DNA from: Symbiodinium natans
Taxonomy: Eukaryota; Sar; Dinophyceae; Suessiales; Symbiodiniaceae
NCBI GenBank assembly: GCA_905221605.1
Contig: CAJNDS010002679.1
Coordinates: forward strand, 739,501 to 803,500
Direction: 5' to 3'
DNA: 64,000 nt
Part shown: piece by piece, positions 45,869 through 57,476 of the stretch
Numbering within the stretch: the stretch's first letter is position 1
How the letters are laid out: each line of letters opens with the position of its first letter
The notes under the pieces: model-generated
What the model was told of the DNA's origin: nothing
Databases searched by the model: none
What the model saw: the letters and a program-made list of their open reading frames with translations, nothing else
Position numbers and translations under genes: made by a program

Positions 45869-48800
45869 ATGGCCGGCCCTTTAGGTTTCTGAACTACGTG
45901 GCCCCGAAGGCGAATTCGGAGCGGGCCCTGATGGCTGGAACTTCGCCTCTGGCATGGCTGGAGACTTGGTGTGGCTACCTGGAGGGTTCGGATTTGCCGC
46001 TTGCTCAATACTTTAGGAGCACTTTTTGTACCCCTGAAGCCTCCTCAAAACCTGTAAAGGGATCAAACGAGATCTTTCCTTGTCCTCCTCCTTTCCCCTG
46101 GGTTGTGCCTAAACCGGCCGGCTTAGGGAAGTCCCGTAGAAGGCGTGACCGTTGGTGTAAGCGTAGGGCTTGTGAACTCTGGGTCAACCTCATGGTTTGT
46201 GCTTTGAGTCATGAAGCCTTGGGAGTCAATGTTGCGCCTGAGCGAGGGAGGAGAGGGGTTGCGTTGTCATCGACACAAAGTCAGATGGCGGCTCGGTTGC
46301 AATCCTTTGCCTGTTCTGTTGTCCGCCTGGGGCATAGTGCCACTGGATGCGGACTCCGTCTGCCAGCGACCGCTGATAGACTCAGCCGTCTGCGTGAGCA
46401 ATTGAACCAATTCGATGCTTTGCCATACTCGTGCAGCCATAGGCATTTTCAAACGAGGGACGGCAGCTTCACTGCTACCCAGGCCCTGCCCGTAGTGGCA
46501 GAACGCTTGAGCCTCCCGGATCGGGTTCAGGACTTTGATCCTAGGCCTTACTTGAGTCCTACCTTCCGTCATATTTACGAGGACCCCGATGCGTTTTTAA
46601 AACCCGAAGCGGAGCGCCCTGAACCCATTAAGATCCGAGGCACTGCATCCCGTAGGGAACTTCTCAAGGTTCTTGAACGATGGGACCATCTCGGTCGTCT
46701 TTTCGTATGTGACAGTTCTGAGGTTAGATCTGAGGATAGGTGTGAGTTGTTCGCTGTGGCGAAGGATGCTGATAAGGATCGGCAAATCCTGCATCGGAAA
46801 AGACGTAACCTTCAGGAACGTCACATTCAAGGCGCGTCTCGAGATCTGCCACATGGAGTACTCTTATGCCAGCTTCCCTTGGAAGGGCGCTATGTGTGTG
46901 CGTGCTCGGTCGATGATGTAAAGGACTTTTACCATGCTTATCCTGCCTCGGAAGCCCGAGCTAGGAGTTCGCCGGTGGGTCCTGTTTTCCGTCCCGGGGA
47001 AGTGAGTCATTTGAAAGCATTCCAGGAAGCCCTTGCAGCAGGTCGAGTCACCCAAGGTGGCCGTGTGGCGTGCTGCTTTAAAGGGCTGGGGATGGGAGAC
47101 CATGCAGCCGTGGATATAGCTCAGGAAAGTCATGTGAACTTACTTAGGTCTTTTGGAGCTATGAAAGAGGGCGAAACTTTGAGGTATAGAGACCCGGTGC
47201 CGCACCCCCCTAGTGGTTTCGTGGAAGGTATCATGATTGACGACCACTTAGGTCTTCAGCTCTTGCCGAGACTTCAGAGCCTGAAGGAAACCTTGGCTCA
47301 ACCGGCGAGGGATCAGGAGGTCTTCGCGGCTTCGGGCAAAGCTTATTCTCACGCTGGGCTGCAGGCGCATCCGAAGAAGGCCGTTCGACGTGGGGTTTGC
47401 GCCAAAGTCTGGGGAGCCGAGATTGAAGGAGAGAAAGGGCTTGTAGGTCCAGTTCGTAGTCGTTTGATGGCCTTGGGAAGGCTGTCTAGTGAGGTCGCCC
47501 GCCCGGGTGCGATTGACCAGCAGACCTTGGATGGAGTCTTGGGTTTGTGGGGCTTTTGCGCCCAATTCCGACGGCCCATTTTCAGTTTCTTGTATGAAGC
47601 GTACAGACAACAGGGTCCCGGGACTGCCGAAGAGCCGTTCCGCCTTTCCACAGGGGCCCGCAACGAATTTGCTGTGCTTGCTTGCTTAGCACCTCTGTGT
47701 CTAACTGATCTCCATGTTTTGCCTGATAAGTATCTGTATTGTGTGGATGCTTCTCCTTCGGGGGCTGGGGTGTGTAGGTCTGAAGTGGGGGTTTCTGTTG
47801 TTAGGGAGATTTGGCGTAGAGGTGACAAGCAGGGGTATAGGATGCCGCTTTTGAGTCGGCTTTCCGCCGCCCTGAAAGAGAGCGGCTTGGATGAGGACGA
47901 TGTTCTAGATGAACAGGATTCGCAATCGGAGATTTCGGATTCGCCTTTGAGGAGTGAGTTTGAGCAGGGTCCAGTAGAGGCTCTGTCTTTTGCACGCGGC
48001 TATTTGGAACGAGTTTCCCAGGACGACTGGAGGTTGTCCATACCTCCTGCGCTAAAGGAGGGGCCGTGGGACTTCTTAGAACTTTACTCTGGTTGCGGCC
48101 AGATGAGTGCTTCCTGGGCCAAACAAGGGTTCAGTGTGTTGCCTCCGGTTGAGCTTAAGCGAGGTTGGGATATGACTAGTCAGGACTTGTTCTGGGGGCT
48201 TTTGGGGCTTCTCAGGTGTGGTAAAGTCAAGTTTCTTTGGTGGGCGCCGCCTTGCACCACGTTTTCGAGTGTTCGACATCCTAAGCTAAGGAACTTGAGT
48301 CAACCGTGGGGATTTGATATACTTGACTTTGATTGTGTTTTAGGGAACCTTCATGCGGTTCAGTCCATGCTCTTGGCGTTGGTTCAACTTGATGTGGGAC
48401 ATGCTTTCGGGGGGGAACAACCTGCGTTTGGATCCATGCGAGCCTTGAGACCCTGGGAGCTGTTGAAGGCCCGTGGGGCGTTTGAGGTCCTCTTCGACTG
48501 GTGTAGATATGCGCGACTGTATACTAAGACCACCCGTGTTATCACGAACTTTAGAGCCCTCCAAGGCTTGCAGAAGAGGTGTCATCACACACGTCATCAC
48601 CCCCCCCTTAAAGGTCACAAGACCACTTTGGCAGGGGCTTACAGTCGGGCCTTTTGTGAGAGGGTTGCTTCGTTCTGTGCTTCGGTGTGGGATGACTTTG
48701 AGGGTCAAGTTTCGGGGGATGTTGAGGCTCGAAAGTTTGGGGAGGACATGTCAGGGCTACAGAGTCACAGTAAGGCTGAGCCTTGGGGTGCACATCGTGA

Positions 48801-50380
48801 ACACCCTCAACGTTATCCCCCAACTCGTGTCCTGCACCCTCAACAGGATCCCGAAAAGGCCTCGAGATTGAAAAGAAGTCGTAGAAAAAGAAGCTCTGCG
48901 CTCTGGGCAGTGCAGCTTTCAGAAGGGTTGACGTGGAAGACCTGTATGCAATATAAGTTCACCCAACATGCTCACATCAACATTCAAGAGGCTAAGGCGC
49001 GAAGGTCGTTGTTCAAACGTCTGCCTTGCAACAAGCGAGTGGTTGTTTGTCAGGATAGTCGTGTGAACTTGGGAGCTCTGGGTAAAGGCCGTAGTCCAGC
49101 GGCTGCTCTGAATAGAGTCATGAGATCCGAGGCTCCCTTGATCTTGGGGAAGAACTTGTATGTTTCAGGGTTGCACCTGCCCACTTGGTCCATTCGCGCG
49201 GACTCGCCGAGCCGTTGTTTGCCCGTAAGCCCTCCTCGAATTGCTTTACCGCCATGGTTTTGGCAGCTTAGAGCTGGTCTTCGCTCAGGTGCAGCTTCTT
49301 TGGATGCCTTGCAGGGTTTGCCCCGGGCATACAACAGGTGGATGGTTTTTGTGGGGGCTCTTTTGCTTCAGTGCTCTGGAAGTCCAGGCGCCGCGACCGC
49401 CTTCAGAAGGCGTCAGGACCCGGGAGCACTTGCTGAGAGGCCGAGTCACCGAGAAGACGCACCAGATCCGGACGAGTTTGATTGCCAGCCTGGAGGAGTG
49501 GCTCTTGCCTCAGCTACCTGGGATGACGTTGGAGACCTTGGCTCGAGGGCACTCAGACGTTTTGTCCGATTGGCTCGAAGAATATATGGTTGCTATGTTT
49601 CTACAACGCCGCAGCCGTCGAGCTGCAGCCGAGACCTTAAATGCCCTGGCCCAACGGTTTGGATGGCTGAGATCCTCGCTTGCCGCGCCGTGGAATCTGG
49701 TGAAAACCTGGGAGCAGTTAGAACCAGTACAACATCACCCGCCGGTACCCAAGGCGGTGAACGATGCACTTGTCGTTACTGCTCTGCTCTGGCGGTGGCC
49801 GCGGATGGCGGCTTTGCTGGTGCTTGGCTTTTTTGGATTGCTGAGGCCCTCCGAGCTTATTGGACTACGTCGGCAAGATCTGGCATTGCCAGGCGACCAC
49901 TTCGAAGAAGACGTGCTGTACATCCGCGTGCCTCATCCCAAAACCAGATTTCGGGCTGCAACCTCCCAACATGTTCGAGTCGAGTTTCCGGGTGTGGCCA
50001 CGTGGATCACCTTGGTGGTAGGGACGACCCCGATGTGGAGGCGGATTTGGAATGGCTCTTGGGCCTCGTTTAAGCTGAGGTTTGGAGCACTCCAAACTGA
50101 GGTTTTGGGCGCTGTCACTTTCCTGCCGTCCTCGCTACGTCCCGGAGGCGCTACTTTTCTTTTCAGATACTGGGATGAGGACCTGACGCGCTTACAATGG
50201 CGCGGTCGTTGGAAGTCATTCCGTATGCTGGAAACATATGTCCAGGAATTGGGCGCGACCGAGGTCCTGGTTCGTTTTTCCCCTGGGGTTCGGTGCCGGG
50301 TTGGGTCTTTGGGGGGTTGTTTCATGAATATCCTGGCTGCATGTCGTGATGCTGCGGGGCGCGTCGAAGCGCGCTTGTAG
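45865..50380 (+). CDS. Retroelement ORF2: RT, RNase H, methyltransferase-like, tyrosine recombinase
   Basis: Starts at an ATG that overlaps the ORF1 stop. RT: motif A DDVKDFYHAY near 46910, motif B-like GLGMGDHAAVDIAQ, catalytic box MIDDH near 47233-47247, motif D-like GLQAHPKKAVR. RNase H-like: YCVDASPSGAGVC near 47740. Methyltransferase-like: motif I ELYSGCGQMSASW near 48076 and catalytic PPC in WWAPPCTTFS (Cys codon 48253-48255), followed by GEQP. The reading frame then moves by +1 at about 49380-49410. The tyrosine recombinase follows to TAG at 50378-50380, with the first Arg in LLRPSELIGL, second box SSLRPGGATF (Ser where the family has His of HxxR), GRW, and the nucleophile Tyr codon at 50237-50239. 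The frame change may be decay or programmed. Confidence 0.8.
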
Positions 50381-50414
50381 TCCCGCCCGCCCGCCCGTGT
50401 GGGTCAGGTTGGGA

Positions 50415-50605
50415 GAGCTGTGTGTTTGAAGACTTTGCCACTTGCCGCAAACGAGCGGCCTGTGGCAGCAGCGGCTGAAAGCCGCCCTCTCTTTCCGTGA
50501 GTCGTGAGGAGTGAGCAAGCGAGCGTGCAAACAAGTCGGAGACTCTGTGAGTGCATGTTGCTCTGAGGGCTTGAGAGCAGAAGCATCGGAGCACCCTCCA
50601 AGAAT
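50415..50605 (+). repeat. Retroelement repeat B1
   Basis: 25 bases beginning GAGCTGTGTGTTTGAAGACT (50415-50439) and 102 bases (50504-50605) beginning GTGAGGAGTGAGCAAGC are shared with B2. The 64 bases between them in B1 are absent from B2. The end CCTCCAAGAAT is joined directly to A2. Confidence 0.88.
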
Positions 50606-50668
50606 GGCCCACATTCTTTGAGGTGTACAGCATGATTCAATGCACTCACCCGGCAAGTTTTTTCGGCC
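50606..50668 (+). repeat. Retroelement repeat A2
   Basis: An exact 63-base copy of A1, directly after B1. Confidence 0.9.
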
Positions 50669-50687
50669 ACCACCGCCCCGCCACCAC

Positions 50688-50814
50688 GAGCTGTGTGTTT
50701 GAAGACTTTGCCGTGAGGAGTGAGCAAGCGAGCGTGCAAACAAGTCGGAGACTCTGTGAGTGCATGTTGCTCTGAGGGCTTGAGAGCAGAAGCATCGGAG
50801 CACCCTCCAAGAAT
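50688..50814 (+). repeat. Retroelement terminal repeat B2
   Basis: A copy of B1 lacking its central 64 bases: 25 matching bases at 50688-50712 and 102 at 50713-50814. It is the right end of the element, followed by ATATAGGGTTTAGGG. Confidence 0.88.
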
Positions 50815-51621
50815 ATATAGGGTTTAGGGTTTAGGGTTTAGGGTTAGGGTTTAGGGTTTAGGGTCAAAGTCTTTCCAAGCACAAGTTCGTACAGCACCGA
50901 TTCGTTTCACCGGCTGCTGACGCACAACGTCCTCACCCGACTGCAAGGAGCCTCTTCATGCCAGAAGGCAGGGCGAAGGAGGGCTGGCTTAGGGGTTTAG
51001 GGTTTAGGGTTAGGTTTATGGGGTTTAGGTTTCAGAGCGGGGGTGAGGGGGGGAGGCGATTGTTGCAGTGCTCGTCTACGAAGCAATGTCACATAAAGCC
51101 TCAATAGGGCTTAGAATAACAACCAAGGATGCCTACCATATCCTGCCACTGCGTTTAAACCCCAACCTACATCCCGGCAGCCTAGAAAGGCACCCCATTG
51201 GTCCCTCAGCCCTACACCCTGAACCCTAAACCCTAAGCCCCGAACAGGGTGGAAAGTTCCCTACACCCTGCACCTTGAAACCGCACCCCCTGATAAAAGG
51301 GACGTGGTCGGATGGACCATAAGACTTCCTTACTACAAATGAGCATGGTAGGTTCGGGCCTTCTTGCGTTTAGGGGGTTTGGGGTTGTAGGGTTTGGGGT
51401 TGTGGGGATTTAGGAGTTGAGGACTCTATCGGGGTTTTGTTTAGGGGTTTGGGAGTTGAGGGGTTTGTGGGGGTTCGGGTTTAGTGGTCCCTCAATATGG
51501 TCCCTTACCTCCTTTAAAGCGGGCCCCTTGGGTTTATAGGGTATATAAGGTGCATATAAGGGGTCCCCTAATGTGGGCCCCATGAGACTGGTTCAGGGGT
51601 TTAGGCGTCTAGGTGATTATC

Positions 51622-51795
51622 CCTAAACCCTAAACCCTAAACCCTAAACCCCAAACCCTAAACCCTAAACCCTAAACCCTAAACCCTAAACCCTAAACCC
51701 TAAACCCTAAACCCCAAACCCTAAACCCTAAACCCTAAACCCTAAACCCTAAACCCTAAACCCCAAACCCCAAACCCCAAACCCTAAACCCTTTC
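51622..51795 (-). repeat. (CCCTAAA)n with CCCCAAA units
   Basis: About 24 units, with three consecutive CCCCAAA units near 51762-51782. Confidence 0.95.
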
Positions 51796-53540
51796 CGAGG
51801 CCTCCCTGGGGGCCATGGCGATGCGGCCGCGCTTCGACAACCGGCAGGCCTGGGGTGGAAAGGTTTAGGGTTTAGGGTTTAGGGTTTAGGGTTTAGGGTT
51901 TAGGGCTTAGAGTTTAGGGTTTAGAGTTTAGGGTTTAGGGTCTATAGGGTTTAGGGTCTACAGGGTTTAGGGTCTACAGGGTTTAGGGATTTTGGGTTTG
52001 GGGTTTTGGGGTTTTAAGGTTTGGAGGCGTGGGGTTCAAGGCGCACATTGGCTCCTTGTTTTGAGCTGTCGTATGGGGGCTTTCCAATTCTGTTGTTTTA
52101 GGGTTCAGGGTTAAAGGTTTAGGGATTTAGGGTTTTGGGATTTAGGGTTCAGGGGTTTTGTGGTTTAGGGATCTAGGGCTTAGGGGTTTGAAGGTTTAGG
52201 GTTTAAGGGGATTTGCAGGTCGAATCAGGAAGCAAGATTGCCATTGGATCTCAGGCCTATCAGCTCTGTCAGCCCTACACACACTCACATCCCGAAACCC
52301 TAAACCCTAAACCCTAAACCCTAAACCCTAAACCCTAAACCCTAAACCCTAAACCCTAAACCTGAACCCAAGCGCCCCTAAAGCCTAAACTCTGACGAGC
52401 CCTTCATACCCCCAAGCTCAACCCCCTTCAACCGCCATACCCAACTCCTAAACCCTGCACCCCAGACCCCACACGGTAGCCCGCTGGCCCCCAACCCTAA
52501 ACCCTAAACCCTAAACCCTAAACCCTAAACCCTAAACCCTAAACCCTAAACCCTAAACCCTAAACCCTAAACCCTTTTCAAACCTGAACCCCCACTTGTC
52601 CGTCTAGTGCGCAGTCCGGCTGGGCTCGGGGTTCGTCCCTCGCTTAATTGTAGGGTTTAGGGTTTTAGGGTTTAGGGTCAAGGGTTTAGGGCATGCATCT
52701 GCGCAAATCTACGCCGTCGCCATCGCAGCCTGCGAAAGTGCCAAAGCCACCTCCGAGAACCAGATATTCTCGGTTCGACTGGACTTTTTGTTGCGACCCC
52801 TGTCTGGGGGGCCCTAAACCCTAAACTCTAAACCCTAAACCAACCCTAAACCCTAAACCCTAAACCCTAAACCCTAAACCCTAAACCCTAAACCCTAAAC
52901 CCTAAACCCTAAACCCTAACGTAGCATGCACGAGCCGCAAACTCCCCAGTTGTCCTGAAGGGAAGACGTGTCACCTTGGCCCAGGCGCCGCTGGCATGCT
53001 GAGAAAGAGCCTGGGTTTAGGGTTTAGGTTTTAGGGTTTAGGGTTTAGGTTTTAGGGTTTAGGGTTTAGGGTGTCGGGTTTCGGGTTTAGGGTTTAGGGT
53101 TCGGGTGAGCCAAGCCTGAATCTGGCTAGACTCGCAGACCTAAGCCCTAGCCATGAGCGCTGAAAGCCTAAACCTCCTGCCTCAGAAACCCCTAACCCCA
53201 CAATCCCAACCCCCAAGCCCTTAAACCCTAGATTCCCCTTAAAAACCCCTAAGCCCATAGACCCTTAAACCCTGAACTCCCCTGAAGAAAAAACCCTAAA
53301 ACCCCAAAACCCTTAAACCCTAACCCAGAAACTCTCGTAATCTGAGGCTCCCTAAACCCTATAACCCCTAAACCCTAAACCCTAAACCCTAAACCCTAAA
53401 CCTCAGGCTGCAAGTCCGGCCCGCAGTTCCCCTGGGGCACGGCGCACGCCTGCCGGGAGCCCAAGTGCAGCAAGAGCTTCGGGCGCTCGTCAGGGTCAGG
53501 GTTTAGGGTTTAGGGTTTAGGGTTTAGGGTTTAGGGTTTA

Positions 53541-53597
53541 GGGTTTAGGGTTTCGGGTTTCGGGTTTCGGGTTTCGGGTTTCGGGTTTCGGGTTTCG
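53541..53597 (+). repeat. TTTCGGG variant block
   Basis: Eight consecutive TTTCGGG units follow a TTTAGGG array at 53500-53545. A single variant has been amplified in tandem. Confidence 0.92.
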
Positions 53598-55770
53598 GGT
53601 TTGTGTTTGGGGTTTAGGGTTTAGGGGTTTGGTTGTGGGTTGAGGGTGTTGAGTTCTGGGATAGGGGTGTAGAGGTTTAGGGCTTCATGGCTCAGGAGTT
53701 TAGGGCTTCGCCGTTTTGCGCTTCAGGGCTTTCCAGGGTTCAGGGTTTAGGGGAGGGTTTGGGGTTTGGGTTTAGGGTTTAGGGTGTTGAGTTCTGGGAT
53801 AGGGATGTATGTAGGAGGGGGTGGGGTAGGGAGGTGGGGGTGGATTCTTTACTTTCAACCATGAACGCTCGCTGTCCCTAAGTACCCTAAACCCTGAAGA
53901 AGTTTGGGTGTTTAGGGCTTCCCACGCGTGAGGCTTAGGGTTTAGGATTTCTAGGCTCACGCTTGGGCTTCGGGTTATTAGGATGAGGGTTGAGGGTTTC
54001 GAGGGTGTCCTGAAAGGGCCTTCAGGTGAGCCAAAGATGGATTCAACCGAAAGCCGTCTAAACCCCTCCTCGTGTCCTTTTGTCATGGGGTGGCATGGCA
54101 GGGATAGGTCCTACAAACCCTAAGCCCTTAACCCTGAACCCTAAACCCTAAACCCTAAACCCTAAACCCTAAACCCTAAACCCTAAACCCTAAACCCTAA
54201 CATTCTCGCTCATGAAGCTTGAACAGGAGCAGCGTAGTGCAGGAATATGATCCCGATTCTCAGAAACTTGTAAGCAACGCTGAGCATTTGAGGATTTTTG
54301 GAATGTTTGATGTCAACCCCTAAACCCTAAAACCTAAACCCTAAACCCTAAACCCTAAACCCTAAACCCTAAACCCTAAACCCTAAACCTAAACCCTAAA
54401 CCCTAAACCCTAAGCCCAAAAACGCTCACCATCAGAGGGTCCCAGGCACCGGCTCGATTGCTTCAGCTTCTTTTCGGCTCGAATTCATCGTTTTGAGGCG
54501 CTTCCAAACGGAAGGCCCTGTGGCGAGTGAACATCGGCGGATAAGGGTTTATGGTTTAGGGTTTAGGGTTTAGGGTTCAGGGTTCAGGGTTTAGGGTTTA
54601 GGGGTTAGGGTTTAGGGTTTAGGGTTTAGGCACCGCAGGAGCAGCCCTTGAAGCACAGTGCAAGGGAGTCGGTTGTTGGCCCGAAAGTCAGACCCGCCAC
54701 GTTCACTCACCACGGAGTGGAGTCTCCGACAGCATCGCTTTCGTCATCTCATCCCGAAGTATATCTTGCAACGGCTTAGGGTTTAAGGTTTAAGGTTTAG
54801 GGTTTAGGGTTTAGGGTTTAGGGTCCGAAACTCTACAGCTAGAAGCAGCTAGAAGCTGAACTTCAGCGCGAGACAGTGGCAAGCAGATGTCATGTGCCCG
54901 CAGCAGCCCACGGAATCGCCAAGACAAGCACTGATGCTTTGAACAGGGTTTAGGGTTTAGGGTTTAGGGTTTAGGGTTTAGGGTTTAGGGCTAGGGTTTA
55001 GGGAACACTCCAGAAACATTGAACTCCCCCCGTATTTCCTCCCTGGAATTGGAGAGAACCCTGTGCTGAAACACACCGGGGCCTTGCGATGCGAGAGTAT
55101 GGCCTCTCCCAAGGCGTGGGGTTTAGGGTTTGGGGTTTAAGGTTTAGGGTTTAGGGTTTCGGGTTTAGGGTTTAGGGTTTAGGGTTTAGGGCTTCATGTT
55201 CCGGGGCTTCAGCCGCTTGCAGAAGTTGCGCGCTTCTTTGCCTGTATACACAGTCGCCAAGCGGTTAGGGTTTAGGGTTTAGGGTTTAGGGTTTAGGGTC
55301 TAGGGTTTAACCCCTTGAAGCAACATTCAGAGGCAGGCAGCGTGTTTTTTTCTTAGGTTGCTCTTGGGCAGAGTGTCAGGCCTATACGCAAGCCTGGCGA
55401 ACCCTACCCCCCGAACACTGCGCTCTGATTAAGGCACTGAAAGAAATCAGCTACCATCATCGAGGTACATCGTAGATGCTTATCCCATCCCTATCATCGT
55501 GGCTTAGGGTTTGGGGGTTTAGGGTTTAGGGTTCCCTAAACCCTAAACCCTGAACCCTGAACCCTAAGTCCTGAACCCTAAAATACGGCCTGGTCTGAGT
55601 TTTCGGGGCTGAACTTCTCGGATGGTGGGTGATTTCTCGGCGTGAGGGTTTGGTGTTTGCAAAGGTTCCGGGTTTAGGAGCTTATAACCCTAAACCCTAA
55701 ACCCTAAACTTATATGGTTTCGAGCTTATGGTTTAGGGAGAAAGGGAGGGCGATGGGAACGGGAGGATGA

Positions 55771-55777
55771 AGGAGAG

Positions 55778-55839
<62 letters not shown>
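55771..55839. repeat. (GA)n microsatellite
   Basis: About 34 GA units. A shorter GA run and GAAA units lie at 55937-55970. Confidence 0.97.
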
Positions 55840-55840
<1 letters not shown>

Positions 55841-57159
55841 AGCTTCACCTGGATCGCGGCACACAGGCGAGCCCTGCGCGAGGGGGGGCCACCCCTCATG
55901 CCCTGAAGAAGAAGGAAAGTAGAGGAAGCTAGAAAGCGAGAGAGAGAGAGAGAGAGAAAGAAAGAAAGAAACAACAACAAAAACACATACTAAATTCTAC
56001 AAGTGAAAGCTGCTTGTCTTTTGTGTTTCTTCTTGGAAAAAATGGGGGCAGGCCTTCGCTGTCGTTATTTCAATCTCCGAATCTTTGCCAAGAGGTGCAC
56101 AAGTTCAAATCTCATTGCCGCCACCTCACTGCTTTCCCCTTTGAGAAGAGGTAGTTTGCGACCTGATCCTAAACCTGAAATCACCTCTGACACGCCACAA
56201 GCCGTCTGCTTCCGCCACCCAACAACCTGCAACCCACACCTTGGAACTCTTGGTTTTGATCACCAGAAGCAGGGGTGGCCCCCAAATTCGTAGGAAGCTC
56301 GGGACCTAAATGCTCAGGGTTCACAGCTGCTCCCCCCAAGCCTGAAACAACATGTTGGGTTCAGAAAAAGGGGTTTGTGGTTCGTATACCCTGAATAGGA
56401 TTTGTTGTTGTGTAGGACATATGACCCCAATTTCAGGGTTCATTCGGTGCCCAAAGAACGTGGGATGTTTAGGGTTTAGGGCGTTTAGGGCGTTTAGGGT
56501 TTAGGGTTGGCTCTTCTGCCGATGCCGACAGTTGAGAGCACGGTGGGCTTTGACCCCAAACCCTAAACCTTAAACCCGAAACCCAAAACTGTGAGCTCAA
56601 GCAAAAGAGTAGGACAACAAAAGTTGTCCCAAGATCCATGCCCCTCATTGTGAATCCCTGGTCTTCCCCGCCCACCCAACAACGAACACCTCAGAAGAAA
56701 GGAAGTTAGGGTTTTTTAGGTTTGGGGGTTTTCGAAACCTAACCCTAAACCCTAAACCCTAAGCCCTAAGCCCTAAGCCCTAAACCCTAAACCCCAAACC
56801 CCAAACCCTAAACCCTAAACCCTAAACCCTAAACCACTGTCCAGGTCTCCCCAGAACCTCCATCTTTACTCCGTGCCGCGGCCGCGTCAGCGTCGACGCC
56901 CGTTGCAGGTGCCTTTCTGAGGGTTTAGGGTTTAGGGTTTGGGGTTCAGGGTTCAGGGTTCAGGGTTCAGGGTTCAGGGTTTAGGGCTTGGAATTTAGGG
57001 CTTGGAGTTTTTGGTTGGAGAGGGGGGGGAGGTTAGGTGGTTTGAGAGGCTCTGGGTCGTTTGATGAGGCACCCACCGACCGCTAAGAGTCAGGGTGTGT
57101 GGGTGTTTGGGAGGGTTTGGGGTGGCCTTGGGAATGAGACTTGCTGGCTTTTCTCAGGG

Positions 57160-57293
57160 TTGCATGGGCCCTGAGACCGGGTCCCTTACCTTCTTTAACG
57201 GGTTCTGAAGCATGGGCCCTTGGGATGTATAGGGTATATACAGGGGGCATAGAAGGGGCCCCCTTTCAAGGGCCCACATTAAGGGACCATGTA
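57160..57293 (+). mobile_element. Inverted-repeat element, family H
   Basis: Shares GGTCCCTTACCT...GGGCCCTTGGG...TATAGGGTATATA...GGGGCCCC with 51487-51595, and the ends are inverted repeats around GGTCCCTTA / TAAGGGACC. It lies about 180 bases before the start of the ankyrin gene. Confidence 0.5.
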
Positions 57294-57476
57294 ACTACCC
57301 TCAGAGGCTTTGGGGTCCGGATTGGACGGGTTCAAGGAGTCTGGGGATTGACGGCTTGCGATCACATCGGCCGCATCGGAGTTCACAGGCTCGAGGAAGG
57401 TTCTTTTTTCCCCTCTCCGCCGAAGGCGGAGAGATCTGCCAACGAGCGCATTGTTTTGGATTTAGGAGTTTCAAGG

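Larger units (their letters stand above)
43580..50814 (+). mobile_element. Tyrosine-recombinase (DIRS/Ngaro-like) retroelement with methyltransferase-like domain
   Basis: A 7,235-base element. It has no LTRs and instead has split direct repeats: A1 43580-43642, then ORFs, B1 about 50415-50605, A2 50606-50668, B2 50688-50814. This A1-ORFs-B1-A2-B2 plan is that of Ngaro/PAT-type DIRS-order elements. Domains along the ORFs: small membrane ORF, Gag-like, reverse transcriptase, RNase H, a C5-cytosine-methyltransferase-like domain and a tyrosine recombinase. Integrase, protease and LTRs are not seen. The element sits within a TTTAGGG array: left flank TTTAGGGCTT, right flank ATATAGGGTTTAGGG. Two apparent frame changes and a 64-base difference between B1 and B2 suggest slight decay, or unrecognised programmed frameshifts. 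Confidence 0.85.
50815..57476. other. Telomeric spacers with unassigned candidate exons
   Basis: Open, AG-preceded pieces between C-rich and G-rich arrays lie at about 51803-51860, 52690-52760 (YAVAIAACESAKATSENQ), 53408-53490 (Cys-rich, GPQFPWGTAHACREPKC), 54450-54540 (GSIASASFRLEFIVLRR), 54630-54775, 55012-55120 and 56845-56910. They resemble exons of one or more split genes, but no family or continuous frame was established. Family H inverted-repeat elements lie at 51487-51595 and 57160-57293. Confidence 0.4.

Noticed and set aside
56003-56293. 96-residue plus-strand ORF after the GA microsatellite
   Set aside because: It begins with GTG rather than ATG, has no domain and no supporting splice context.
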